Assembly: GCF_019097595.1 (NCBI RefSeq) | Contig: NC_080716.1 | Location: 15,586,901 to 15,650,900, forward strand | Direction of reading: 5' to 3' | Length of the DNA stretch: 64,000 nucleotides | Source of the DNA: Hemibagrus wyckioides | Lineage: Eukaryota > Chordata > Actinopteri > Siluriformes > Bagridae | Shown: positions 1 through 13,215 of the stretch, piece by piece | Layout: the number at the start of each line of letters is the position of its first letter | How positions within the stretch are numbered: position 1 is the first letter of the stretch | The notes under the pieces: generated by a model | Databases searched by the model: none | Told to the model about the DNA's origin: nothing | Seen by the model: only the letters and a program-made list of their open reading frames with translations | Made by a program: the position numbers and the translations under genes

Positions 1-79
1 ATCAATCAGGGTCTCATTTTCCCAATTTAATCTGAGTAGGGTGATGAGGGCCAAATGAAGATCCATTTATCAAGGCTGA

Positions 80-368
80 TGGAGAGAGCGAGAGCGAGAG
101 CGAGAGAGAGAGAGAGAACAGATGGAGGAATGAATAAAGAAATAAAGGGATGAGAAAAAACAGAGCACAGTAAGAGAGAGACCCACACAGACAAAGAGAG
201 GCAACAGATGGAGAGAAAGACAGAGATATGTCTAGACAGGTGGAGGCAGAGAGGACAAGAGACACAGAGATAGACAGACAGACAGATTGAGAAAGACAGA
301 TAAAGGGAGGCAGATGGAGCAAAAGAGACAGGTAAAACAGACAGACAAACAGTCAAAGAGACAGAGCA

Positions 369-430
<62 letters not shown>
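80..430. repeat. GA-rich simple repeat region
   Basis: The plus strand is strongly purine-biased, with pure GA runs near 101-117 and 376-430 joined by degenerate GACAGA/GAGA units. This is a decayed dinucleotide microsatellite. Open frames on either strand are low-complexity shadows rather than genes. Confidence 0.9.
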
Positions 431-432
<2 letters not shown>

Positions 433-1230
433 GACTGAGACTTGGTGGTGTATATCTAACCACTGTAACCCAGTCATTATGTAGGTGAATAGGTCACCTC
501 CAGAACTGGTTCTCTGTAAAATACACACACGCACACACGCACACACCCACACACCCACACACAGCAGTGTGTGTAAGCCACACAGCTCGGCACCTCCATG
601 CAGTGTCTCTGTTTAGAGCAGCACATTAGAGGGACATTCGAGCGAAGCTGCTTTTTTACTGTGACCAAAACCAGTCATAATGAAAAAGCACAAATTCCAC
701 CATGACATCAGAACCTGTACAAAGCAGCAGCAGCAGCCTTAAGCTAAAATCACCTAAAATATGGACCTTCTTTAGATGCAAGGAGGGGGGAAAAACACTA
801 ACACACTGGTTATAACTTGCTTATGATGTGCAGTAGGTATACACACACTCCTCACTTCTCCAGTGACGCTGATCAGAAGCCGTTCTGTTTTTCAGCTCGT
901 GACCCTCGAAGCAGCAACCAGACGAGTTTCTCAATAGACAGCAGAAAAGTAACCACCGCTGACCATTTCACAGCTTGTACTTTTCTCTTCACTTCTATCA
1001 GCATATATACACGTTACGCTGTCACGGACATCCATTATGTTTGTAAATGAGTAAGTAGATGGAATGTTTGTTCACGGTAGAAATAGCTCTCAGTTCTTTA
1101 CAAGTGCCAGAAAAATCCTGGTTCCTTCTAAAATAAACCATGTCCATGTCCATCTTTTAAACGCAAAAAGGAAAATATCTACAGTTATCTTCACAGGGTA
1201 TAATATAATATATAATATAATACAATACAC
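431..1230. other. No gene or recognised repeat
   Basis: A short CA-rich patch lies at 522-562. Otherwise I see no splice-flanked coding segment and no repeat family I recognise. Confidence 0.5.
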
Positions 1231-1770
1231 CAACCAGGCATAACTTTATGACCACCTGCCTAATATTGTGTTGGTCCCCCTTTAGCTGCCAAAACAGCCC
1301 TGACCCATCCTGCACTGTGTGTTCCGACACCTTTCTATCAGAACCAGCATTAACAACTTCTGCAATTTGAGCAACAGTAGCTCGTCTGTTGGATCGGATC
1401 ACACGGGCCAGCCTTCACTCCCCATGTGCATCAATGAGCCTTGGCCGCCCATGACCCTGTCGCCGGTTCACCACTGTTCCTTCCTTGGACCACTTTTAAT
1501 AGATACTGACCACTGCAGACTGGGAACAGCCCACAAGAGCTGCAGTTTTGGAGATGCTCTGATCCAGTCGTCTAGCCATCACAATTTGGCCCTTGTCAAA
1601 CTCGCTCAAATCCTTACACTTGCCCATTTTTCCTGCTTCTAACACATCAACTTTGAGGACAAAATGTTCACTTTCTGCCTAATATATCCCACCCACTAAC
1701 AGGTGCCATGATGAGGAGATACTCAGTGTTATTCACTTCACCTTTCAGTAGTCATAACATTATGCCTAAT
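1231..1770 (-). mobile_element. Internally deleted Tc1-like element, copy A1
   Basis: Both ends carry the inverted terminal motif CATAACATTATGACCACC, the left copy being ATAACTTTATGACCACC. The interior on the minus strand encodes pieces of a Tc1/mariner transposase N-terminal DNA-binding domain, including a segment reading SNRRATVAQIAEVVNAGSD, joined abruptly to the 3' terminal region. The catalytic DDE domain is missing, so this is a non-autonomous relic. It shares its deletion junction with the copy at 49.5-50.0 kb. Confidence 0.85.
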
Positions 1771-4125
1771 AATAACACAATACAAGTCCTTTAGGTCAGC
1801 TTGTCTAATTAAAAATGTACATTTGTAGATCAGCTATTGGCTCAGGAACAAGAACCGGCATTTTACTGGTTAGTTTAGGCTCATCATTTCCATTTTTTTC
1901 AGAGAAGGAGACAGAGTAGTTCGGCCGCTGAGATAAAGTGCATGTGCGTCCACAGCTGTTCTCCTCTTACGCCAACTAGGCAGCCAAGACTTCATAACAA
2001 AACTTGCACACTGAGTTCTGAACATTATTTCTGGAGATTATGTACTGCGTCATGAGTGAGAGTTTTGGTCTTTTCAATGAAAGGCATACAACACACACTC
2101 ACACACATTGTCATTAGGTATTAAGGGGATTTCATTGCAGCTGACTGGGATTTTTTATATTGATTAAGAGAACACAGAGCTTGAAGCACTGAGGCAGAAT
2201 TCTCCTGTTTTAGCTGTATGTTCTGGCTGCTAACATTCCTCGGAAACTCTTCTGACCACAGACCACATCTGATAGGCGTGCACACAAAAATAAACCCGTG
2301 CTCTTGCATGCACAAACACACGCACAAAAAAGTGTGAAGTGCAAGTGAGAGGGAAGCTGACAGACTGTTGGAAACTGCAGACTGAGGAAACACATCTTTA
2401 ACTTTCAGGGCAAGGAGCATGCATCAGAACCTCTATGTAGGTGTGTGTGTGTGTGTGTGTGACAGAAAGAGAGTGAGTGAGTGAGAAAATAAGTCAAAGA
2501 TCCAAAGAGCACATTGTGTATGTCAGTGAGACAGCTGTGCATGCAGTGTTGCAATGTTACACATACATGCACATTAAGAGTGCAGAGTGTGTGTGTGTGT
2601 ATGTCTCCTTGACTCCTACTTTGCATGTTTAACAATGCCAGTACAATTCTTCATCCAATGAGGCCTAAGCTGAAAGGAATTTATTACTGTTAAGCAACGT
2701 TTCCTACTTTATGATGCCTTTATGTAACTCTCTCTCCACACACACACACTTTATCCATTTCACATTTTGTATCTACTTCATTATTTGTTATCCATTTAAT
2801 CTTTTAAACACGCGCAGGGTCCAGACGCACATTCCTCACTCTTGTAGCTACACACGTCATATTAGTTTAGTGGAGTTTGTGATTAATAAGCTTCAAGATG
2901 AATAAGTGAATAACAAACTTAACTCATCTTGCTCTAAAGCGTTTATGTAAATCATATCCATCTTGTGTGATTTGATTATCCTAAAGCCATAAGCTATATC
3001 CTTTACGTTTCGCTCTGAACACAAGCAAGAGGTCGTGTCTACATCTTCCTCTCATATTTTTCATCAATACTTCTTAAATTCATCTTTACCGAATTCATAT
3101 ATTATATGAGATGTACACAAAACAGCTTGTGGTTAACCAGGACCTGCAGGATGTGTGTGTGTACGAGAGCTGTTAATTTGTAAGATTTCAGAACAATTGA
3201 AACTATGAAAAATCAACAATAATTTCAGTTCTGAAATCGCACCGGAGTGTGAAATTGTGTCGTCCTTGATCCTGACACCAGCTATAGATTTAAACAAGGG
3301 CTTTGTATTGATGGAAGCAAGAACCCCATCAATTATTTAAATACAATTTGCTATAAATACCTCTTTATAATGGCTCATAATGCCTTCACCAGGGTTATAC
3401 ACAATTACAACTAAAAGCGGCAGGACAAGCCATTGTGCATTCTGCCTTATTAATAGTAAATCCTTTTCTATCCCCATGTAATAAAGGAGATGGAAAAAAA
3501 AAAAGCTCACCCTAAATTACAAAGCATTTACTATTAATAAAACCATTCATTTGGAGGAAGGGCTATAATCTTCAGCAGCACAGGAAATGTTGCAAGAAAT
3601 GACTTTAGTAATGTTCAACGTCCATTTTCACTTCTAAATGAAAATAGCCGTTTTACCAATTTGTGATAAAACCCTAAATATGTGCCTCGTTACTACTACA
3701 CCTTACTACTGCTGACACACTCTTCGTCATAAATAAGAATAGTGATAATAAATAAGCCAAATCAGCAGAAACAACAGAATGTTTTTGCAATGGAATATGT
3801 ATATGACAGAAGATTTCCCTGAGGCTGGCCTGCAAGCTTAAGTCAGAGGAATCTTAATGCTAAGACTTCGAGTAATCATACCGATTGAGATCTATTTGAC
3901 GTCATGGTGGATTTGTGATCAGATAACCTGAGATAGCTGTTAATGAATACGTGTGAACTGGGATTCTGTATATTTATAAAATGCGTGTGTCTCTTCTGAG
4001 TTACTCAACAGATGTGTCTCTCTACTGATGTATTAAATCCAGCGGTACTTTCTGACAGTTTCACACAACCACAATACATCACTCTGAAACCAGGGTTTTG
4101 GATATTTTGTCACACGATGCAACCC
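1771..4125. other. Intergenic or intronic DNA, no gene seen
   Basis: Apart from short GT microsatellites near 2443-2461 and 2588-2600 I see nothing here: no splice-flanked coding exon and no recognised transposon. It may lie within the long first intron of the arrestin gene, which is inference. Confidence 0.4.
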
Positions 4126-4382
4126 ACCTGAGCATGGTGGTTAGCATTTAGCAACTATGTCTAACACATCTGGGGGTTGGGGGTTCGGATCCCACCTCTG
4201 TGGGTTGTAGGCAGATTGAGACTGAAATTGTCTGGGGTGTGCGAGTGTGACAGTGCTCTGCAATGGACTGGCACACCCTGTCTGAGGTGTCTCCACTCAT
4301 TGTGCCTCGAGTCTCCTGAGATTGTCTCTAGGTTCCCTGTGGTCTTATGTAGGATAAGCGCTACAGAATAAATGGATAGACA
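4126..4382 (+). mobile_element. tRNA-derived SINE
   Basis: A head of GTGGTTAGCA type is followed by a Pol III B-box-like motif, GGTTCGGATCC, at about 4182-4192. A body ending in GGATAAGCGCTACAGAATAA is the typical fish SINE tail. The copy is diverged. A reverse-oriented relative lies at 33.45-33.74 kb. Confidence 0.7.
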
Positions 4383-5235
4383 CAACCGGCATTATAGCCC
4401 TCACAACACACACACACACCCACCCCTCTCTGTTCTTGACATGTCTAGTTAGTTTTTCACTCCTAACTACATGCAATTTTAATAATAGGTAAACAGATAG
4501 GTCGTAGGTCATTTTAATAACCTCAATGAGCCGCCCAGAAATTTGTGTAAAGCGCCTGCGTAAGCCAGCTCTGAATTCCAAATCTTCACGGAAATTCTGA
4601 CGTAACGATCAGACTTAATTTGCCAACTTTGAATACGACCCACGAACATTGGAAGAAATGGAAGAACAGGAAAATGAACAGGAAAATCGGTGACACTGGT
4701 TGAAACCTCATCAGATATGACCAGTGCTGTCAATAAGGCGAGGAAATGACGTAAACAAGCATCAGAAGTACGTGGCTCATTTTTTGGGAACTTGTGGACA
4801 TTTATAAAGCTGACAGTGTAGCAACATTAAGACTCTTAGTATTGTTAGAAAATACTCAGAAAACTTTAGAGGAATTTAAGAAAGCCTTTTGTAAGAGCAT
4901 GTCATTATTTATGTCAGAGGTGATGACTGGATGTGACGTAACATCTCTGAAGTTCTGAATCTGCAGTAAGAATGAAAGAATAAGCAAAAAACAGGAAAGA
5001 ACAACCAAAATCAACCAGTACAATTATTTCTAATACTTTTGGTCTCAAACTTTTCCTCAAAATCTTTCTCTGTGGAAGCAGAACATAAAAAACTGAAGGG
5101 ATTAAAGTGGACAGAGATCTTGGTGCTTTGCATTTTTAACAATAGGCTAGAGTGCTGTAAACTTCACAAAATGGCGCCACTTCACTTTAATAAAAATGTT
5201 AGGAATAGCGCTGGGCTTTATCCTGCTTACTGTCT
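4383..5235. other. No gene seen
   Basis: A short ACACACAC patch lies near 4410. I recognise no coding exon or transposon in this stretch. Confidence 0.4.
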
Positions 5236-6418
5236 CTCATTATGTCTCTTCTCTTGGTCTCTACTTCTCTCTCTGTGTGTCTCTCTCTCTCTGTGTCTCT
5301 GTCTCTCTCTCTCTCTCTCTGTGTCTCCGTCTCTCTCTCTCTCTCTGTGCCTCCGTCTCTCTCTCTCTCTCTGTGCCTCCGTCTCTCTCTCTCTCTCTGT
5401 GCCTCCGTCTCTCTCTCTCTCTCTGTGCCTCCGTCTCTCTCTCTCTCTCTGTGCCTCCGTCTCTCTCTCTCTCTCTGTGCCTCCGTCTCTCTCTCTCTCT
5501 GTGCCTCCGTCTTTCTCTCTGTGCCTCCGTCTTTCTCTCTGTGCCTCCGTCTTTCTCTCTGTGCCTCCGTCTTTCTCTCTGTGCCTCCGTCTTTCTGTCT
5601 CTCTCTCTCTCTGTGCCTGTCTTTCCCTCTCTTTCTCTCTGTGCCTCTGTCTCTCTCTCACTCTCTCGCTGTGCCTCTGTCTCTCTCACTCTCTCGCTGT
5701 GCCTCTGTCTCTCTCACTCTCTCGCTGTGCCTCTGTCTCTCTCACTCTCTCGCTGTGCCTCTGTCTCTCTCACTCTCTCGCTGTATCTCTTTCTCTCTCT
5801 CCCTGTGCTTCTGTCTCTCTCTCTCTCTCTCTCTCTCTTTGTGCATCTGTCTTTCTCTCTCTCGCTGTGCCTCTGTCTTTCTCTCTCTCACTGTTTTTCT
5901 GTCTCTCTCTCTCTCTCCCCGTCTCTCTCTGCCTGTCTTTCCCTCTCTCTGTGCCTCTGTCTTTCTCTCTCTCTCGCTGTGCCTCTGTCTCTCTCACTCT
6001 CTCGCTGTATCTCTGTCTCTCTCTCTGTGCCTGTCTTTCCCTCTCTTTCTCTCTGTGCCTCTGTCTTTCTCTCTCTCTCTCTCTGCCTGTCTTTCCCTCT
6101 CTCTCTCGCTGTGCCTCTGTCTCTCTCACTCTCTCGCTGTATCTCTGTCTCTCTCACTCTCTCGCTGTATCTCTGTCTGTCTTTCTCTCTCGCTGTATCT
6201 CTGTGCCTGTCTCTTTCTCTCTCTCCCTGTGCTTCTGTCTTTCTCTCTCTCTCTCGCTGTGCCTCAGTCTCTCTCTCTCTCGCTGTGCCTCAGTCTTTCT
6301 CTCTCTCGCTGTGCCTCAGTCTTTCTCTCTCTCGCTGTGCCTCAGTCTTTCTCTCTCTCGCTGTGCCTCAGTCTTTCTCTCTCTCGCTGTGCCTCTGTCT
6401 TTCTCTCTCTCTCTCCGC

Positions 6419-6451
<33 letters not shown>

Positions 6452-6504
6452 CGCCTGTCTTTCCCTCTCTCTGTGCCTCTGTCTTTCTCTCTCTCTCGCT
6501 GTGC

Positions 6505-6597
<93 letters not shown>

Positions 6598-6810
6598 CAT
6601 GTCCGTCTTTCTATGTTTTTTCTCTCGAGGGGTCCGTCTTTCTCTCTTTCCTCTGTTTTTCTCTTTTGCTCTTTTCTCTGTCTTTCTGTCTTTCTATCTC
6701 TTTCTCTCTACCTCTCCCCCCACAACTCTACCTCCCTCCTTTCTTACCCTATGTCTTTGTCTCTCTTTCTTTGCTCTCTCTGCGTCTCTCGCTCTCGTGT
6801 CTTTCTCCTC
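5236..6810. repeat. CT-rich satellite / minisatellite
   Basis: About 1.5 kb of nearly pure pyrimidine on the plus strand. The left part is a tandem array of CTCTCTCTGTGCCTCCGT units of about 20-26 bp. The middle carries variant units such as GCTGTGCCTCTGTCTCTCTC. The right end is a pure CT run at about 6510-6594. All three forward frames stay open for over 500 codons because the repeat lacks stop codons; none is a credible gene. Confidence 0.95.
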
Positions 6811-8845
6811 GCCTGAATGACTTATCCTGACACTTGTGACTGATAACAGAGGCACGTTCTTTAAAAACAGAGCAGGCCATATTTTCACAGCACAGTATGA
6901 GAACAGCACAGCACACTTCTCCTGATATGGTTTGAATGTGCTGGCATTTAAGAGAAGGAGCACAAATCAGCTGATATTGGAAAATGGTGGAAAATTATGG
7001 AGAAGCTGATACGGGAGTCTGATGCATTCCTCTAATGAAAAAGAGCTGATATTGCCAAAAAAAAATAAAGATTATTATAAAAGATTAACTGACCAATGAG
7101 CTTTCTCATGAAACCCAGTTAGCAGTTGGCCGCAGTCATTTCCTCCACACGATGAGTGAAATATAAAAACTGAGAAACGTCAAACATCACGGTCAACTTA
7201 CTTCCTCAGAGTTTGATACTGAAACATGCTGACATGCTATTATAGTTTCCAATGCTGTGAAAAAGCTGTGCTGGTATGTGGCAGGAAAACCATTACCAAT
7301 TATGTTTAATCATAGGTACCGATCTGCTATGAGGAAGCTGTAAAGTCTAGAACAGCACAAAGTGGTACAACAATAGCAAAGCCCTCTGCCATTTCTTTCC
7401 TTCTCTCTCGGATGGGAGATTTCCTGTGCTTTTGCAGAATAATCAAAAACATTTGCATCCCCCACTTCCTCTCTTGTTCACCCAAGGAAACCCAGCCCTG
7501 CCTCCTCATTTCTCTTGCTCACATACTGCACCATGATTTTATGCCCTGTATGTCACTAAGAGTAACGTGACTGAAGCTCAAGTCAGCATTTCCCTTCCTA
7601 CCTTCTATGAGGTTCAAAACCAACCAATGCTGAATCTTTACCCTTTCAAAGGCTAGTCTTTCACTGGTTCCTGCAGTTACTGAATTATTGCCTTTAATAT
7701 GAGGATAGATTAACCTGAGAGTTGAAAGAGTTAATTTGAAACAGATTGCCTTCAGATTACTTCATGAAGGAGGAAAAAGTACAATGATGTAATGTAATGT
7801 ATCTCTCTGTTCTTGTAATCTCTCTGTTCTTAAAACATTAAAACTACAATGCAAAGCTGTGGGGCGTAAAGCGAAAATTGCAAATGGATGCAACGAGGAA
7901 AGAAAACAAACGATAAAAAATTGAAGGCTGGAAAACAGAACATTAGAGACAGAATGAAGAGGCAAAATGAGCGAGAGGAAGGAAGAGTAGAAGAGAGTCG
8001 GTGCTCTTGCTTAATCACGCGCTGGTCACACTTCCTCTTTTCAGCCCACTCATTTCCTGTTCTTATTGTATAGGTGTGAAAACCTAATATAAGGTGTTCA
8101 CACATACCACACAAAACACATACACACCACTCACACGCACACAAAATAACTCACTAAATGTTAATTAGTCTGAGTGAACAATCTAATAGTGATTTTTAAA
8201 CTGAACCTTGATTGGTTTTATTTCTTTTAAATAAAAATGTGGAAAAACAACTAAAAAAACAAAAAAAACAAAAATCCTGCACATGCGCACACACACACAC
8301 ACACAGACACACACTATAAGCACTGCATTTGTTAAGACTTGTGAAATGTGTCGGAAGCTTGATGACATCTTATCAAAGACGCTAAGCCACCGTCGCCATC
8401 TTGTCTGGTATCTTCTTCCATCTTTAGAACGCTAATGTATTAATAGGAATTTCGGTCTAACGAAGTTCATATACATGTCCTGTTTCATAACATTAAATCA
8501 GACACAATCAGCAAACAAACTTTTGTTTCCATTTTGCTGAAGCTTGAAAAAACAGCTGTGGCTAACTGATCAAAACATTTATTAGCGCTGTTAATGTAGA
8601 ACATGACCCATAAATGTATCTTCAGTGTTGTCACAGTTTTAGAACATGCAACTACATCCTTGTGTAATGCCGGTCATCAAAACTGCTCACAGTAACACAA
8701 AGCCTGTGTCTTGCAGAGTCCAAACTGCCACGGCCACTGGAGAGGTCATGCTAGAGCTTGGATTCATTTACACCAGGAGCATTTTTTACTGCCGAACACT
8801 GGAGATTTATGCTCTAGACCCAGCAGGTTCATTCCCACAATAACT
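6811..8845. other. No gene seen
   Basis: A/T-rich single-copy-looking DNA with a short CA microsatellite near 8288-8304. No convincing exon or mobile element was recognised. Confidence 0.4.
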
Positions 8846-8848
8846 TCA

Positions 8849-9095
8849 CACACCAAGCACTTTATTAGGAACACCTGTACATTTGTGCAGTTATCCAATC
8901 AGCCAATCATTTGGCAGCAGCACAATGCATTAAATCATAGACACGGCTAGCAGCTTCAGATCAACCATCAGAACTGTGAAGAATGTGATCTTAGAGATTT
9001 TGACTGAGTTATGATTGCTGGTGTCAGGCTGGTTTGAATATTTCTATAACTGATGATTTCCTGGAATTTTCACACACACACACACACACACACAT

Positions 9096-9148
<53 letters not shown>

Positions 9149-9154
9149 TATACA

Positions 9155-9228
<74 letters not shown>

Positions 9229-10095
9229 TATATACACACACAACAGTTTCTTCAGAATGTTGCAATAAAGGAAAAAAAAAGCAGCAGTTCTGCGACGGGA
9301 AAGGTCAACAGAGATTGGCCAGACCAGATTGATCTACAGTGACTCATATCAACTCGGTTGTGGTGAGCAGTAAAGAACAAGGCATTGATTATTGAGATTG
9401 AAGAACTACAGCAGCAGAAGGCCACATCAGGTTCTGCTTCTTTCAGACAAGAACAAAAAGCTGAGGCTGCGGTGGACACAGATTCATCCAAACTGGACAG
9501 TTTTACACAGGAAAAACATAGCACAGAGATGGCATGATCAACGGCATGAATCCATGAACCTAATCTATCTTATGTCAACAATCCTGGCTGGCGGAGGTGG
9601 TATAATGGTGTGGGGAATGTTTTCTTGGCAGAGCTTGGGCCTTTAATACCAATTAATCATCACTTGAATGCCACAGATTGAGTATTATAGCTGAATCATG
9701 TGAATCCCTTCATGGCCACAATTTATTTGACAGACATACAAATAGACAGATAATATTGATCCCATGAGGGAAGTTCTTGAACTAACTTCTTATGGCTTCT
9801 TCCTGCACGATAATGCACCAAGCAAAAGTCGTCTCAAACTGGTTTTATGAACATGAAAGCGATTTTAATGCCCTTTCCAGTCACCGAATCAGAATCCAGT
9901 AGAACATGTTTGGGATGTGGTAGAACAGGAGATTCATAGCATAAACCTGCCCCTGAAAAAATTGTGAGATGTAATCATTTCAACATGGAGCAGAATCTCA
10001 AAGGAATGTTTCCAACATCTTGTGGAATCCGTGCCGTGAAGAGCAAAGCAAAGTGAAGATACTACCTAGTATTAGTGTAGTGCTCCTACTGCTCA
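8849..10095 (+). mobile_element. Tc1-like transposon relic (family B), copy B1
   Basis: It starts with CACTTTATTAGGAACACCTG, a widespread fish Tc1-like terminus, and continues with the family's subterminal sequence (CAATCAGCCAATCATTTGGC). A degraded transposase stretch lies at about 9392-9646, where GGIMVWGMFSW matches the transposase core. A conserved 3' part contains CTCAAAGGAATGTTTCCA. A 170-bp CA microsatellite interrupts the 5' part, and GACAGATAATATTGATCCCA at about 9740 looks like a nested insertion. Frameshifts and stops rule out activity. Confidence 0.85.
9071..9241. repeat. (CA)n microsatellite with CATATA interruptions
   Basis: About 170 bp of CACACA interrupted regularly by CATATACACA blocks. 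It sits within the Tc1-like relic, where the parental element carries a short CACACA run, so this is probably an expansion of the element's own sequence. Confidence 0.95.
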
Positions 10096-10695
10096 GAGAG
10101 TATAGAGTCAAGCTCACCTTTTAAACTATAACCTTGAAAAATTATTTTGATTGTCTGGAATGCATTTCGATTTTAGCATTCCAGTTTCCTTTAATAATAA
10201 AATCCAGACTAATAAAGCTTTAGAAACACTTACATGTCACACAAAAATCCCTCATCTGCTCTGCATGTAGTGTTTTTTTTTGCTAAAAATCAGGTGAATA
10301 TTAAGATCTCTGAGCCGTCACAATAAGTGAATAAACAGTGACTGTATTATGTAATAAGAGTTGCACGAGTTTTACAAAAAGATGAACTCACTCCTGATCA
10401 TTTCCAGTTAACAGCATTAAGCAGCAAACAAACCCCCTTTAATGTTCTCTGTTTATCTATATTGGATTCCTCTCTAAATTGTATTTCATGGTCTTTGTCT
10501 TAGAAGCCAAAACTTGTTATAAGTAGACCCCTTAGGCTGCATAAAATTCCTCTGTTCAGCACACACAAGCTTCTTTCTCATGTTCATATATAAATTAATG
10601 ACAGCTACAGAGCTTCTGGGCAAAAACATATAATTTGCCATGATTGCCATTTTCCACATTCTTTAACACTACATTTGTGGGGGAATTGGTCCCTG

Positions 10696-10739
<44 letters not shown>

Positions 10740-11835
10740 ATTACAGAAGAAAACTAAATTCATGAAGCATACAGTAGGGTATCAGGGGCTCTAATCACTC
10801 TGAATGGGATTTTTGCACAGAGACACAGTTCATTTGTAATCTCTTTTGCTCTCCTGATTGTGGATCAGTGGGGCATCATCAGACCTTGATTCTTGATAAC
10901 AGGCTGAAATCCTAGACAGTAAGGTCGTTTGAGAGCTTCTGGAACTTGTACTTTTAACTGTACATTACTGGCATCTGCTTAGAATTCCTGACCAGATTTC
11001 ATATATAAATGAGCTAGGAGAACTTTGTACGAAGTGTTCAAAATGGCACAATTTTAAATTCATAGACACACACACACGGCTTGTCACCTTCAGAGTTCTA
11101 ATTCCCCCACATTATAAACCCATTTCATCATCAAACTGCACCACCACTAATCCCACAACACCTGTGGATACTGCAACTTCCCCATAAACTAAAGTCCTAT
11201 CTCACATGTCCAGTCATAACTCACACGCTTATACTGTACATATAATTAACAGGCAGAAAGACAGAGCTAAGATTAATAGACTGTTTATATACACTGCACT
11301 CACAAGGGCACGACAGATCACAGAAACATCATAAAATCTAATGCCTGAGAATTCAAACAAACCAGGGGTCAGACAGGGGTTCAGTTCTAGAGGGGAGACA
11401 CACACATACATACACGCACATATATATATACACACAAACACACACATAATAGCACACTGCTAGTGTGAACATGGGGGGGTAGGAGGTCAGGTCAGCCATC
11501 CGTTGCCTTCCTTTCCAAATATGCTGCCTGCGTCACTAAAGCTGTGTGTGTGTTCCTGTTGCCTGTTGTGTGCCTGTGTGTGTGTGTGAGATGGGACACA
11601 GAAAGGGCCATTATATACTGTGCGTTCCATAATGCATGACAGAAAAAGCAGACACGCACATGAATGCGTACTGTTTGCACATTCAGCATTTCCCACCCAG
11701 AAGAGGTGACATATTAAAGGAATTAACAGAAAAACTGTTAGCTCTGTTAAGCTATCTAGACATTGTGCTGTGGCGTTCTGAGCCGCTCTTACAAGTAACT
11801 GTTACAGTGGCTCAGTAAATGATTTGAAAGTGATG
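10096..11835. other. No gene; CT microsatellite inside
   Basis: A pure (CT)20 run lies at 10698-10737 and a small GT/CA cluster at 11,397-11,450. No exon or transposon was recognised in the rest. Confidence 0.45.
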
Positions 11836-11839
11836 TACA

Positions 11840-13035
11840 GCCTGTATAGAACCTCTATACACCCCTGTTAAAATGTCAAAAAACCTCAGAATCAGGTCAG
11901 ATCTTTTCACACATTTAATCTGATACAGTAACCCACAGGTGGAAAATATATCAAAACATTTAACATAAAAAAAATCCCATAGCCTAGTTGCAGAGATATA
12001 CACATTGTTTTCTAATAAGACACTGCTCAGACTTCACTGATCATATTCATACATAAACTACTCTACACGTTACCATTGAAGCCATTGAAATTAACCCCCA
12101 ATTCAAAATCAACTCTTTCAAGGATTTCCTTGAAATCTTTTTGTTTCATCCAACGAATGAAGCCATGATCCACAAAGAGCTTCCAAAATGTACAAGATCT
12201 CTCTGTTGAAAGGTACTGACCAGGAGATGGGTATGAAAGAATTCCCAAAATATTATATGTACCATGGAACACTGAAGGCTGTCATCAATAAGTGGACACC
12301 AAGAACAGGACATGCCTCCAAAACCGATTAAAAGTACATCGGTTGCAGTTGCCAAGGTGCTCCAGGAATATCTGGCAACTATAGACCTCTCCCTGCATGT
12401 CACAATCTCTCATATTGTTCATATATCTGGGCTATAGTATGAGATCACCAGACAGAAAAGGCTCACTTAAAATCACCCCAAAACCATGTAATAAAATGTG
12501 TTCAGGTCTAATGAGAGCAAGGTGAAACTTTCTGGCAGAATTCTCAATTCACCTGCAGATTTTTGCTAGGCAGCTGGGAATAAAGAAAAAGTCCACAACG
12601 AAATATCTTCAGAAGAATAAGAACAGCTATTTGGGATGTCTGAGTCAGGTCTGTGGAATGATTTAAAGACGGCAGCGTACAGGAGATCCCCTTGCTATCT
12701 GTTAGATCTGGAGCATTTTTTGCTAAGAAGCATGGAATAAAATTGCCAAAATCAAGATGTTACTAGACTCTTACCCAAAAAAACCGAGTGCTGGATTTAC
12801 TATCAAAGCACTTTTTGCTTCAGTATCAGTTAAGCTGTGTGAACAATTATACAACCAGGCTATTATACCTTTTTCTTTAATTTACTAAAATCTTTCTATT
12901 TTGTTGGTTGCAATAATCGAATTATAGATGAAAAACAGATGACATGATTCATCTGGGTTTTTTTTATTTTTATTATTTTATTTCCTTCACAAAAGCCTGT
13001 AATTTTAATAGAGGTGTGCAGACTTTATTTAATAT
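11840..13035 (+). mobile_element. Tc1-like transposon relic (family C)
   Basis: The left end, CTATACACCCCTGTTAAAAT, is inverted relative to the right end, ATTTTAATAGAGGTGTGCAG. The interior has the order expected of a Tc1-like element: GATCTCTCTGTTGAAAGGTA, then GGTCTAATGAGAGCAAGGTG, then AGATCTGGAGCATTTTTTGC, then CAATTATACAACCAGG near the 3' end. Many stops and frameshifts leave only short open frames. It is a nearly full-length but dead copy. Confidence 0.75.
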
Positions 13036-13049
13036 GATTTTTTTATCAT

Positions 13050-13215
13050 TTATATTTAGAGTATTTGGCAGACACCCTTATCCAGAGAGACTCAGAGCAG
13101 TGCTTTTGAACTCTCCATCACTGAATACATCAATACTGGTTCACTAGGTCCCAGATTAAGAATCCCATCAGTCTAAAAACTCTGTTGTGGAGGTAATATA
13201 GCAAGAAAAGACAAC
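13050..13215. repeat. Interspersed repeat with TTTGGCAGACRCYYTTAT core
   Basis: GTATTTGGCAGACACCCTTA is the common 3' module of ostariophysan SINE-type repeats. Here it is followed by ACTGGTTCACTAGGT and GTCTAAAAACTC, a combination repeated at 20.32-20.53 kb. The two copies therefore share a longer unit. Confidence 0.6.

Noticed and set aside
5039..6830. Open frames of 524-593 codons on the plus strand (Ser/Leu/Cys-rich) and several minus-strand Arg/Glu-rich frames
   Set aside because: They occur in every frame across a CT-rich satellite that lacks stop codons. Composition is purely repeat-driven and there are no splice sites or homology.
9024..9268. His/Thr- or Val/Cys-rich open frames
   Set aside because: Translation of a CA microsatellite.
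12063..12403. Minus-strand frames of 69 and 85 codons
   Set aside because: They are antisense to a Tc1-like relic oriented on the plus strand.
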